Under the pieces are notes generated by a model. It saw only the letters and a program-made list of their open reading frames with translations. It had not been told where the DNA came from and did no database searches. A program made the translations under genes and the position numbers. Positions 1 through 7,593 of a stretch of 64,000 bases of DNA are shown here, in pieces; positions within the stretch are counted from its first letter, which is position 1; each line of letters starts with the position of its first letter. The stretch comes from DOZZ01 sp963792655 (lineage in GTDB: Bacteria; Acidobacteriota; Terriglobia; Bryobacterales; Bryobacteraceae): the NCBI GenBank assembly GCA_963792655.1, contig CAWBWU010000004.1, positions 186,001 to 250,000 of the forward strand, given 5' to 3'.

Positions 1-227
1 TTGGCGATCCCGCCGGGCCGGGGATTCACCGAACCGATGGCAGCGATTTTGGCTTGCGCCGCGTCACGCGCGTGCACTAGCGGCATCAGGTCCGGGAGCG
101 GCACCGTCACCGTGCCCGAGCCCGTTTGCGCGATTGCGTTGCCTAACGGATATTTCGACGCTACTCTGGCCCGCACTTCATTCAGCAGCGCCGCCAGCTC
201 TTCGCGTTTCTGTGCGGGCGAACTCAC
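1..227 (-). CDS. Partial hypothetical protein, N-terminal 75 codons
   Basis: An open frame on the minus strand starts at a GTG whose GTGA overlaps the queF stop codon and runs off the left edge of the window, so only the N-terminus is visible. The visible part is an amphipathic, charged helix-like stretch, then a Gly/Thr-rich stretch (TGSGTVTVPLPDLMPLVHAR), then AAIGSVNPRPGG. There is no signal peptide or membrane segment. The 4-base overlap implies translational coupling to queF. I do not recognise a family with certainty. Short N-terminal regions of this kind precede methyltransferase or glycosyltransferase domains in some acidobacterial proteins, but the catalytic part would lie outside the window. 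Confidence 0.5.
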   Translation of the reverse strand, partial: MSSPAQKREELAALLNEVRARVASKYPLGNAIAQTGSGTVTVPLPDLMPLVHARDAAQAKIAAIGSVNPRPGGIA

Positions 228-622
228 GCCTTCGCCGCGCGCTCGTAACGCGCCGTAATGCGCGACTGCAAGCCGCCACGCGGTGTGAAGTTGCCGACCA
301 GTGTCGCGTTCACGGGATGCAGCGCAGCCACGATGTCGCGCAGGAAGCGGTTCACCACGTTTTCATAGAAGATGCCCAGATCGCGATACGCCATCGTGTA
401 CATCTTGAGCGACTTCAATTCCAGGCAGAGCTGATCGGGCACATAGCGCAAGGTAAGCGTGCCAAAATCGGGCAGCCCCGTTTTAGGGCACACCGAAGTG
501 AACTCAGGAATTTCTATTTCGATTTCGTAGCCCGGAAATTGGTTGGGCCAGGTTTCAATCGCAGGCAGCGGCGCATCAATGCCGGCCACTGCATGTTCAT
601 CACTGTAGCTTCGTTCCATCAT
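224..622 (-). CDS. queF: NADPH-dependent 7-cyano-7-deazaguanine reductase QueF
   Basis: QueF reduces the nitrile preQ0 to the aminomethyl compound preQ1 in the cytosolic queuosine tRNA-modification pathway. The protein is about 132 residues, the size of the single-domain YkvM-type QueF. The family core is present: PEFTSVCPKTGLPDFG carries the nucleophilic Cys that forms the thioimide and the following Asp, then LELKSLKMY and YRDLGIFYENVVN, and a C-terminal FTPRGG. Tandem ATGs at 622 and 619 are the likely starts; a further in-frame ATG at 640 lies deeper inside the upstream gene. The start region overlaps the end of the ornithine cyclodeaminase-like gene by about 20 bases, so the two are probably co-transcribed. 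No queC, queD or queE is in the window. Confidence 0.95.
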   Translation of the reverse strand: MMERSYSDEHAVAGIDAPLPAIETWPNQFPGYEIEIEIPEFTSVCPKTGLPDFGTLTLRYVPDQLCLELKSLKMYTMAYRDLGIFYENVVNRFLRDIVAALHPVNATLVGNFTPRGGLQSRITARYERAAKA

Positions 623-1829
623 TTTCCATTTCGTTCGCAAGCGCGGCGAGGAAGATGCCGACGTCGGTCACGATGCCGACCGCTTGCCCCGTGCCACGGT
701 CGCTGACCTTTGTCGCCACCGCGGGATTGATATCGACGCACACGATCTTGACCCAGCTCGGCAGCATGTTCCCGGTAGCGATCGAATGCAGCATCGATCC
801 CAGGCAGAGCACCACGCCCGCCCCTTCGAGCTCCTTCGCGTAAGCGTCTTGCGCCGCGTTCATATCAGTGATTGTCTCGGGCAGCGGACCGTCGTCGCGC
901 AGACTGCCGGCGAGCACAAACGGAATTCGCTGCTTCACGCACTCATGCAGGATGCCGCTCTTCAGACAACCCTGCTGCACCGCGCCTTCGATGCCGCCGC
1001 AATTATAAATCGCGTTGATGGCGCGCATGTGGTTGCGGTGGCCGTGCTCTTCCTGGCGGCCATCAGCCAGACGCACGCCCAGCGAAGTGCCCAGCAACGC
1101 AGCTTCAACGTCATGCACGCCTAGCGCATTGCCGCTCAGCAATGCACTCACGGTTCCGTTGCGAATCAAGCGCGACAAGCTTGGGACACCCCCGGTGTGC
1201 ACCACTACGGGACCCGCGACGACAACCACTTTCTGCCCTTGTTCGATCGCGTTCCGGATGAGCGCGGCAGTCTGCTTCACCGCCGTATCGACTTGCCGCT
1301 CGGAGGATATGCCGTTCGACATGAACGCGAAAGCGTGACGGTCGCGCTCTTTGGATTCCGGTACAACGCGAATGCCCCGCGTGCCCGTGACGATCTGGTC
1401 ACCCGCTTTGATATCGCGTAAGCGGCGGCACGTTGCTGTGTTGTCTTTGACAACGATGGTCGCGTCCATGCGTTGCTTCTGCACTTCAAGCCATTGTTTG
1501 TCGACGCGCACGAACGTGCGGTGATTCGTGGTCGAGTAGAAGTCTTCCGGCGCGCACATATCGCGCTGGATCGTGGTGAGGTCGGCTTCGCCATCGTCCA
1601 CGGGCGAGCAGCCCAGGTCCAGCAACTGTTGCAGCAGATGGCCCATGGCTTCGGCCGTGGGCGTTTCGACTCTTAATCGCAGATAAGAAGGCTCGCTGTT
1701 GGTGCGGCCGATGCGGAACTCCTCGACTTCGAAGCGTCCCTGATACTCGACAACCTTGTCGAATATCTGCTCCATGATGTGGGAGTCGACCAGGTGGCCC
1801 TGTGATTCGACCACTTCCTGAAATTGCAT
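600..1829 (-). CDS. Archaeal/cyanobacterial-type ornithine cyclodeaminase-like protein (LOR/SDH-type)
   Basis: About 409 residues starting at MQFQEVVESQGHLVDS, the N-terminal signature of the TIGR00300/AgrE-C-terminal (LOR/SDH bifunctional-type) family. This is a non-mu-crystallin ornithine cyclodeaminase in methanogens and the C-terminal half of the cyanobacterial arginine-guanidine-removing enzymes. The likely reaction is ornithine to proline plus ammonia, with NAD. Visible features are an N-terminal LOR-like domain (about 1-100), then a Rossmann-type C-terminal half with VVVVAGPVVVHTGG, LLSGNALGVHDVEAALLGTSLG, NCGGIEGAV and VVLCLGSMLHSIATGNMLPSW. The ATG at 1829 is chosen because upstream codons match nothing in the family. 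It has no arginine-hydrolysing N-terminal domain, so it is the stand-alone form. Its overlap with queF suggests an operon of otherwise unrelated genes. Confidence 0.85.
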   Translation of the reverse strand: MQFQEVVESQGHLVDSHIMEQIFDKVVEYQGRFEVEEFRIGRTNSEPSYLRLRVETPTAEAMGHLLQQLLDLGCSPVDDGEADLTTIQRDMCAPEDFYSTTNHRTFVRVDKQWLEVQKQRMDATIVVKDNTATCRRLRDIKAGDQIVTGTRGIRVVPESKERDRHAFAFMSNGISSERQVDTAVKQTAALIRNAIEQGQKVVVVAGPVVVHTGGVPSLSRLIRNGTVSALLSGNALGVHDVEAALLGTSLGVRLADGRQEEHGHRNHMRAINAIYNCGGIEGAVQQGCLKSGILHECVKQRIPFVLAGSLRDDGPLPETITDMNAAQDAYAKELEGAGVVLCLGSMLHSIATGNMLPSWVKIVCVDINPAVATKVSDRGTGQAVGIVTDVGIFLAALANEMENDGTKLQ

Positions 1830-1866
1830 ATGAACTAATAGTTTAGCTTCTACAGCGGTTTCGGCC

Positions 1867-2507
1867 CTACTTGCGCGCCATCCAGGCGAGGAACAGTCCG
1901 TCAGGCTGCACATCCTGCCAGTACGAGATCGGTTTGCTCGTCACGTGCCGGCAATGTTTGCGCAGGAGCGTAGTGAGCTCCTGACGGCTGAACCAACGCT
2001 CCCAGTCCGGCGTCTCCAGGCGGCCTTGCTGCTCGATGTTTTTGTCGATGATGACGAGGTTTCCATCGCGCTTGAGCACGCGGCAGAGCTCGCGGACAGC
2101 CAGCGGGATATCTACCGCATGTTCGAGCGACTCCGTTGCGTAGACGGCATCGAAATGATCGTCGGGGAAGGGAAGCGCCGTGAGGACACCCTGGCGCGTG
2201 TGAATGCCTTAGGCACGTGCGCCAGCATTTTCTCCGAGATATCGAGGCCCCAGATCTCAGCGCGCGCATTTCGCTCAAGCAACACACGTGCGAAGCGTCC
2301 CTTGCCGCAACCCGCGTCGAGCACGCGGCGATCGTTCAGATCGCCAAACGTTTCGAGCAGCAGTTGAACGTGGTAGATACGCGGATCGATGGTGGCCGGG
2401 AAGTGTTCGTCATCGGCGGAAGCTGCATCGAACGAATCGCGAATGCGCGCCTGCAGCTCCGGCGTCAGTGCTGCAGCGCGCTTCGCAAACCAGCGATGCC
2501 AGAACAC
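1867..2507 (-). pseudogene. SAM-dependent methyltransferase, disrupted by one frameshift
   Basis: A class I methyltransferase (Methyltransf_11 type) of about 213 residues, readable only if one base is restored. The N-terminal part starts at a GTG at 2507 that overlaps the phosphofructokinase stop and carries motif I, RRVLDAGCGKGRFARVLL, followed by IWGLDISEKMLAHVPK. The reading frame then breaks near 2207-2212. The C-terminal part continues in another frame with LPFPDDHFDAVYATESLEHA (motif II/post-I), RVLKRDGNLVIID and a terminal SYWQDVQPDGLFLAWMARK. Adding one G to the GG in the AAGGC context gives a seamless VPKGIHTRQGVLTALPFPDD. It is either a sequence error or a recently inactivated gene. 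The substrate cannot be inferred. Confidence 0.8.
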
Positions 2508-3691
2508 TACGCGCGCGTGAGAAAGATCGGCAACCCGATCTTGTGCGTGTAAACGGGCCGGTAACGGTCCGTGTTGTACATGCTGGCGACGTCCACCCGG
2601 CGCGGCCCCAGCTTCGGATCGGGGATGGGCTCCACTGCGTAGCAACCGCCCGCGATGCCCATCATCACGCCATGCTGACCGCTGCGAATACAATCGATTG
2701 CCATGCCCGCGAAGGTGGACGCGACCATCTTGTCGACAAAGTCCGGGTTGCCGCTGCGCAGATCGTAAGTGAGATCGCTGACGATCGTCTCTTCGCCGGT
2801 CTGCTTCTGGATCGCGTCGTTCAGGTCTTCCGCGATGTTGCTCTTCTTGCGGTGCCCATACGCGTCGGCCTGACCGTACTCCTGCGTTTGATGGCCCACC
2901 CACTCGGCGCCTTCCGAAAGCACGATCAGCGCATAGTTGCTTGGCGACTGCTTCTTGTCGAACATGATCAAGCTGATCAGCTTATCGAGATCGAACTTGT
3001 GTTCCGGGATGCAGCAGCGCATGGATGTGACGTACGCGGTGTACAGCGCGGTATAGCCCGCATCACGTCCGAACACGCGGAAGATTCCGATGCGCTCGTG
3101 CGAGCCGACCGTTGTACGCTGCCGCTCGATGGCTTCGGTCGCGCGCGTAATCGCAGTCGAAAAACCGATGCAATATTCGGTGTTGCGCACATCGTTGTCC
3201 ATCGTTTTCGGAATGGCGATGACCTTGATGCCCTTCCGATCCAGGTGCGCCGCATAGCTCAACGTGTCGTCGCCGCCGATTGCGATCAGATAATCGAGCT
3301 GCAGCTTTTCGATGTTGCGAATCACCTGCGGCGTCATATCGTAAACCGTGTTCGTAACGCCGTCTTTGGTGCTCTGCGATGTCTCGAACGTCTGCCCGGC
3401 AAGGAACTCGGGCAGTTTTTTCATCTTGCGCGGGTTCGTGCGCGAGCTATGCAGAAACGTGCCGCCGGTGCGATCGATGACGCGGGTGTTGTCGCGCGTG
3501 AGCGGCAAAATATAGCGGTGTGTGCTTTCCGGGTCGTCGAAGTTGACGTGCGTCAAGCCCTCCCATCCGCGGCGAATGCCGATGGTCTCGCTGCCGATTT
3601 CAGAACCGCGATACACGACAGTCTTGATCACAGAATTCAAACCCGGGACATCGCCGCCTCCCGTCAGAATTCCGATGCGTGTGGCTGCCAT
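2507..3691 (-). CDS. pfkA: 6-phosphofructokinase, probably pyrophosphate-dependent
   Basis: A 394-residue phosphofructokinase that phosphorylates fructose 6-phosphate in glycolysis. The N-terminal ILTGGGDVPGLNSVIK is the family phosphate-binding loop. The catalytic TMDND (164-167 region), the EAIERQRTT and FGRDAGYTALYTA segments and the C-terminal fructose-6-phosphate-site Arg/His residues are in place. Two diagnostic positions read as in PPi-using enzymes: the GGDDT motif (139-143) has Asp where ATP enzymes have Gly, and PKTMDND (161-167) has Lys where ATP enzymes have Gly. From established family knowledge this predicts pyrophosphate rather than ATP as phosphoryl donor. The start ATG at 3691 is preceded by AAGGAGAA, a good ribosome binding site. 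The stop overlaps the methyltransferase start. Confidence 0.93.
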   Translation of the reverse strand: MAATRIGILTGGGDVPGLNSVIKTVVYRGSEIGSETIGIRRGWEGLTHVNFDDPESTHRYILPLTRDNTRVIDRTGGTFLHSSRTNPRKMKKLPEFLAGQTFETSQSTKDGVTNTVYDMTPQVIRNIEKLQLDYLIAIGGDDTLSYAAHLDRKGIKVIAIPKTMDNDVRNTEYCIGFSTAITRATEAIERQRTTVGSHERIGIFRVFGRDAGYTALYTAYVTSMRCCIPEHKFDLDKLISLIMFDKKQSPSNYALIVLSEGAEWVGHQTQEYGQADAYGHRKKSNIAEDLNDAIQKQTGEETIVSDLTYDLRSGNPDFVDKMVASTFAGMAIDCIRSGQHGVMMGIAGGCYAVEPIPDPKLGPRRVDVASMYNTDRYRPVYTHKIGLPIFLTRA

Positions 3692-3767
3692 TCGTTCTCC
3701 TTGAGTGAGTGTGAGCTTTCAGTTTAGAGCATGGGCGAACCGGCTCGCGCCCGTAAGATGGTGAGCA

Positions 3768-5027
3768 GTGCATTGGGCTCAGGGTGTGACGTGGATCGTC
3801 GCTGCGATGGTGATCGTGCTGATCCTTTGGCGGCCGCGCAAGATTCCCGAAGCAGTGTGGGCCTGTGCCGGTGGGGCGATCTTAGTTATCACACGCATTC
3901 TCCCCTTGGCGAACGCCGGCCGTGCTGTATGGCGTGGACGCGATGTCTATTTCTTCCTGGCCGGCATGATGCTGCTTGCGGAACTGGCGCGGCGCGAAGG
4001 CTTCTTCGATTGGATCGCGGCGCGCGCGGTGCGGCATGCGCGCGGCTCAGCCTCGCGGCTATTTGGGCTCGTGTATCTGACCGGAACGGCCGTTACCGTG
4101 CTGCTCTCGAACGACGCAACCGCCGTGGTGTTGACGCCGGCAGTTTTCGCGGCTGCGCGCGCGGCAAAGGCCCCGCCGCTGCCGTTGTTGTTGATCTGCG
4201 CGTTCATTGCCAACGCGGCTAGTTTCGTCTTGCCGATCTCGAATCCCGCGAACCTGGTCGTCTATGGATCTCACCTGCCGTCGCTTGCGATCTGGCTGCG
4301 CACGTTCGCAGTCGCCTCGGTTGTCTCGATCGCCGCTACTTACTTTGTTCTGCGCTGGCTTTGCCGCGAAGAACTGCGCGCCCCGATCGAATCGAACGCT
4401 CCGCTTTCCGATCTGTCCGCTGCGGGACGGCTTGCGGCGTGGGGGATTGGCGGCGCCGCGCTGGTGTTGCTGGCCGCGTCGGCACTCAACTGGGACTTAG
4501 GTTTGCCGACCCTCGCGGCGGCGCTGGTGTGTGCCGTTGTCGTTTCGCTGAAGGATCGCGGCGCATTGGTGGGCTCGGCGAAAGAGATCTCGTGGACTGT
4601 TCTGTTGCTTGTCGCCGGACTCTTCGTGGTGTTGGAGGCGGTGAACCGGGCAGGCGCGGGCGAGGCCGGACGTTCAGCGCTTAAGTGGCTTTCTGCGCAA
4701 TCCGCATGGTGGGGGAGTATGGCCGCGGCGTTCGGTGTTGCCGTGTTCTCCAACGTGGTCAACAATCTTCCAGCCGGGCTGCTGGTCTCCAACACCGTGC
4801 AGACAAGCGCGCCGCCGTCGTGGATTCGTGACGCATTGCTGATCGGCGTTGATGTGGGCCCGAACCTTTCCGTCACGGGTTCGTTAGCCACGATTCTGTG
4901 GCTGAGCGCATTAAGACGTGACGGGCAGGAAGTTACCTTCGGACAATTTCTGCGTTACGGGGTGGTGTTGATGCCAGCCGCTATGTTGCCGGCGGTGGCA
5001 GCGATGGTGATTGGATCTTCCCGTTAG
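3768..5027 (+). CDS. ArsB/NhaD (ion transporter superfamily) membrane transporter
   Basis: A 419-residue polytopic inner-membrane protein with about 11 hydrophobic segments. It belongs to the ArsB/NhaD-type ion transporter superfamily: the first half has VYFFLAGMMLLAELARREGFFDW and VLLSNDATAVVLTPAVFAA followed by FIANAASFVLPISNPANLVVYG, the characteristic re-entrant motif repeated in the second half as FSNVVNNLPAGLLVSN and VDVGPNLSVTGSLATILWLSALRRDG. These match arsenite/antimonite or carboxylate/sodium permeases of the family. The start is a GTG with no strong upstream alternative. No arsR, arsC or arsM is nearby, so an arsenite role is not supported by context. The gene is divergent from pfkA and is followed by a palindromic repeat. 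Confidence 0.8.
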   Translation: MHWAQGVTWIVAAMVIVLILWRPRKIPEAVWACAGGAILVITRILPLANAGRAVWRGRDVYFFLAGMMLLAELARREGFFDWIAARAVRHARGSASRLFGLVYLTGTAVTVLLSNDATAVVLTPAVFAAARAAKAPPLPLLLICAFIANAASFVLPISNPANLVVYGSHLPSLAIWLRTFAVASVVSIAATYFVLRWLCREELRAPIESNAPLSDLSAAGRLAAWGIGGAALVLLAASALNWDLGLPTLAAALVCAVVVSLKDRGALVGSAKEISWTVLLLVAGLFVVLEAVNRAGAGEAGRSALKWLSAQSAWWGSMAAAFGVAVFSNVVNNLPAGLLVSNTVQTSAPPSWIRDALLIGVDVGPNLSVTGSLATILWLSALRRDGQEVTFGQFLRYGVVLMPAAMLPAVAAMVIGSSR

Positions 5028-5049
5028 ATATGTGGGCCTTGGCCAGAAC

Positions 5050-5205
5050 GGGCCGGCGACCAAGGCCGGTCAGTGATGATATTCCCAGCCGTCGCCAGCG
5101 ATTGGGTTTGTAGTGGCCGATTACTGATCGGCCTTGGCCAGAAGCATCGACAACTGTCGGGTTTGTGCGGGCCGGCGACCAAGGCCGGTCAGTGACCGGC
5201 CACTA
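5050..5205. repeat. REP/MITE-like palindromic intergenic repeat
   Basis: The intergenic region holds a pair of 28-base arms in inverted orientation, 5110-5137 and 5178-5205, which match at 25 of 28 positions; the three differences are all transitions. The right arm contains a perfect 9-bp palindrome around one base (GGCCGGTCA-G-TGACCGGCC). A third, truncated copy at 5050-5076 is identical over 27 bases to 5168-5194. The layout is that of a REPIN (two REPs head to head) plus a decayed single REP. The element lies directly after the transporter gene and could also form a stable transcript-end hairpin. No transposase gene is adjacent. Confidence 0.8.
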
Positions 5206-5261
5206 CAACCGCGATTTCGTGGGTGAGCGCATAGCGGCGCGGGCGTGGCGAGCAAGGATGG

Positions 5262-6938
5262 TTAGTGACTTGGACTGAGCGCCATCTCTTCTTCGCTCAA
5301 CTCAATTTGCATGCCCAGCATTGCTGCGCCGTACGTTTTGCCTTGTGCATCGACGCGCAGCGTCACCGTTCCGCCGCCGCCGAGTGCTTCGTGCAATAAA
5401 AAGTTCAGAGCACCGAGATTCGGCAACTCGAACCGCTCCACTGACCCTAACACTCGCCCGGCGAAATAACGCGCGACCTTTTCACAAGTCAGCTCGCGCA
5501 CCAATGCCGGATAGAGCCGCTCGTCATAAGCGATCACCCCAACATTGGCGGTGTCGCCTTTGTCACCAGACCTTGTATGGGCCACGCGGCTGAGTGGAAT
5601 CTTCATGCAAATAACTCCACGCGCGTATTGAATCTCTTCACGCGGAATGAGCGCCGACCAGTACGCCACAATTTCGCGCACCGGCGGACGCCCATCGCCA
5701 AAACCCGTCGCACCCGGCGGACCATTCAACACCAACGGAATCAACTCACGCGTGAATCGATCCACGGGCTTCTTCTGCGCGGCGCGCACGCCGATGCGCA
5801 GCTGCACTTCGGCGGGGTCGTTCACCGCTGGCGCAACGCCGCCAAGGCAAGCGTTCACTCCGAAGAACTCCGTGTAGATTTCATCGAAATGCAGCCCGAG
5901 ATTTTCCAACCGTGCACGCACAATGCGATCGGCAGCCTGCGCTTTCTCAAGCGCTTCGGGCCAACTGTAAACCAGCGTCCCGATAGCTTTCCAACCGTCC
6001 GAGTAGCTGATCGAAAGCTTCAACGTCGGCGGCCGTTGCGCACCGCGAATGCCGGACACGCGCACGCGATCAGCTCCCACATCTTCCAGGCGGATTGACG
6101 TGAAATCCGCAACGCAGTCGGGCGTGATGTATTGTTTCGGGTTGCCCAGTTCGTAGAGTAGTTGTTCCTTGACCGTATCCGAATGCACGCGGCCGCCGGT
6201 GCCGTGGTGCTTCGTAATCACGAACGAACCATCAGCCTCGGCTTCGATGATGGGATACCCGACGTTCGCCATGTCCGGAATGTTCTGCCAGTCCACCTGG
6301 CAATTGCCCCCGCTGCATTGGGCGCCGCACTCGACGATGTGACCTGCGATGGTTCCGGCGGCGAGCTTGTTCCAATCCTCCGGGCCCCATCCGAAACGAT
6401 GCACCATGGGCGCGAGTGCCAGCGCGGTGTCGGTTGAACGCCCGGCAATCACCACATCCGCGCCTGTCGCGAGCGCTTCGGCGAGCGGGAATGCGCCGAT
6501 GTATGCGTTTGCGCTCAGGATGCGATCGCGAATGCCGGCGATCGGTTCGCCGGTATCCATGTCGCGCATCTCGTAGCCGCGCGCGAGGAAGTCATCGATG
6601 CGCGCGAGCACATCGTCGCCGGTAACCACCGCAACCTTCAGCTCCGGTGCAAGCTCCCGGACTTTCTCCGCGCAGGCTACTGGATTGACGCCGCCCGCGT
6701 TGGCGATGACCTTGATGTTCTTTTGTTTGAGCTGCGCCGCGAGCCTGCCGATGAGGGGAGGGAAGTCACTCGCATAGCCAAGCCGCGCATCCGCCTGCCG
6801 CTGCTTTTGCAGGATCGACATGGTGACCTCGGCCAGGTAGTCGAGGATCAGATAATCGATTGGGCCCTGCTCCACCAGCCGCACCGGTGCTTCGAGCCAG
6901 TCGCCCCAAAAGCCCTGGCCGTTGGCGATGCGAATCAT
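5262..6938 (-). CDS. AtuA-family (DUF1446, acyclic terpene utilisation-like) protein
   Basis: A 558-residue cytosolic protein matching the AtuA/DUF1446 family. The large N-terminal domain (about 1-440) starts IRIANGQGFWGDWLEAP and carries VIANAGGVNPVACAEKV, ATGADVVIAGRSTDTALAL, HIVECGAQCSGGNC and TKHHGTGGRV. The smaller C-terminal domain (about 450-550) starts VAHTRSGDKGDTANVGVIA and continues RELTCEKVARYFAG. The fused arrangement is common in the family. AtuA is required for citronellol/geraniol degradation in Pseudomonas, but most homologues outside that pathway have no known reaction. No atuC/atuF carboxylase or acyl-CoA genes are nearby, so a terpene role should not be transferred. It lies 19 bases downstream of the GMC dehydrogenase pair and is probably in the same operon. 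Confidence 0.88.
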   Translation of the reverse strand: MIRIANGQGFWGDWLEAPVRLVEQGPIDYLILDYLAEVTMSILQKQRQADARLGYASDFPPLIGRLAAQLKQKNIKVIANAGGVNPVACAEKVRELAPELKVAVVTGDDVLARIDDFLARGYEMRDMDTGEPIAGIRDRILSANAYIGAFPLAEALATGADVVIAGRSTDTALALAPMVHRFGWGPEDWNKLAAGTIAGHIVECGAQCSGGNCQVDWQNIPDMANVGYPIIEAEADGSFVITKHHGTGGRVHSDTVKEQLLYELGNPKQYITPDCVADFTSIRLEDVGADRVRVSGIRGAQRPPTLKLSISYSDGWKAIGTLVYSWPEALEKAQAADRIVRARLENLGLHFDEIYTEFFGVNACLGGVAPAVNDPAEVQLRIGVRAAQKKPVDRFTRELIPLVLNGPPGATGFGDGRPPVREIVAYWSALIPREEIQYARGVICMKIPLSRVAHTRSGDKGDTANVGVIAYDERLYPALVRELTCEKVARYFAGRVLGSVERFELPNLGALNFLLHEALGGGGTVTLRVDAQGKTYGAAMLGMQIELSEEEMALSPSH

Positions 6939-6957
6939 TGCGAGGCGCTCTGGTGCG

Positions 6958-7593
6958 TCAAGCCTCGTTCGCGAACGGACTGCGCTTCAGCGCGTAGTCG
7001 ATCGCTTCCTGCGGCACACTGAACGAGCCCAGCACCTGGTTCCCCATGAAGCCGACATCGGCAAAGCCTGCCGGGCTTGTGTAAAAACCATCCATCACCA
7101 TGTTCTTCGCCCACGTAAAGAATTGGACGCCGGGAGCCAGTGCGGGATTGGTGTTATTCGAGCGATCGGAGATCTGATCGAGCAATGCGGTTTGTTGCGC
7201 AGCCGGCGAGTCAATGAATGTTTTTCCGCCGCGATGCATCATTGCCTGATCCATCCATGCGATGCCGCCGGTGAAAATCTGCGCAAGCTCCGCGTTGCGG
7301 CTGCACAGGAAATCGATGAACTCGGGAGCGCCGCCATCGAGCGCACCCTTCGAGTGGGTATCGGCTGGAATGATGATGTCGGCCAGCTTGCGCAGCGTCT
7401 GATACTCATGCGCGTTGAGCAGCTTCGGCGTGTATTTGCCGTTGCTGTCGAGCGACTTCACTTCACTCGTCGCATTGTGCACGTGCTGCGCGACGGCAGG
7501 CGTGACCACTCCTGCTCCAGCCGATGTGAGCACCATGGAGGTGCCCAGTATGTGAAATAGCTCGCGGCGTGAAACGTCGGAAACTTTAGACAT
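6958..7593 (-). CDS. Gluconate 2-dehydrogenase subunit 3 family protein (Tat-exported small subunit)
   Basis: A 211-residue protein with an N-terminal twin-arginine-type leader (VSRRELFHILGTSMVLTSAG, ending near AVAQH). The mature part is typical of the gluconate_2-dh3 family: NAHEYQTLRKLADIIIPAD, GGAPEFIDFL, FTGGIAWMD, and a Phe/Tyr-rich C-terminus. In known systems this subunit carries the Tat signal for a partner GMC flavoprotein and exports it folded to the periplasm. Here the start overlaps the end of the GMC gene by 8 bases, confirming the pairing. There is no cytochrome c subunit next to the pair, so the electron acceptor is unknown. Confidence 0.9.
   Translation of the reverse strand: MSKVSDVSRRELFHILGTSMVLTSAGAGVVTPAVAQHVHNATSEVKSLDSNGKYTPKLLNAHEYQTLRKLADIIIPADTHSKGALDGGAPEFIDFLCSRNAELAQIFTGGIAWMDQAMMHRGGKTFIDSPAAQQTALLDQISDRSNNTNPALAPGVQFFTWAKNMVMDGFYTSPAGFADVGFMGNQVLGSFSVPQEAIDYALKRSPFANEA

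Noticed and set aside
2288..3727. Long plus-strand open frame antisense to pfkA and the methyltransferase
   Set aside because: It is a compositional shadow of two genes with recognisable families; the translation is Arg/His-rich without domains.
3768..5027. Specific annotation as arsenite efflux pump ArsB
   Set aside because: No arsR, arsC, arsA or arsM genes nearby and the superfamily covers several ions; only the superfamily is called.
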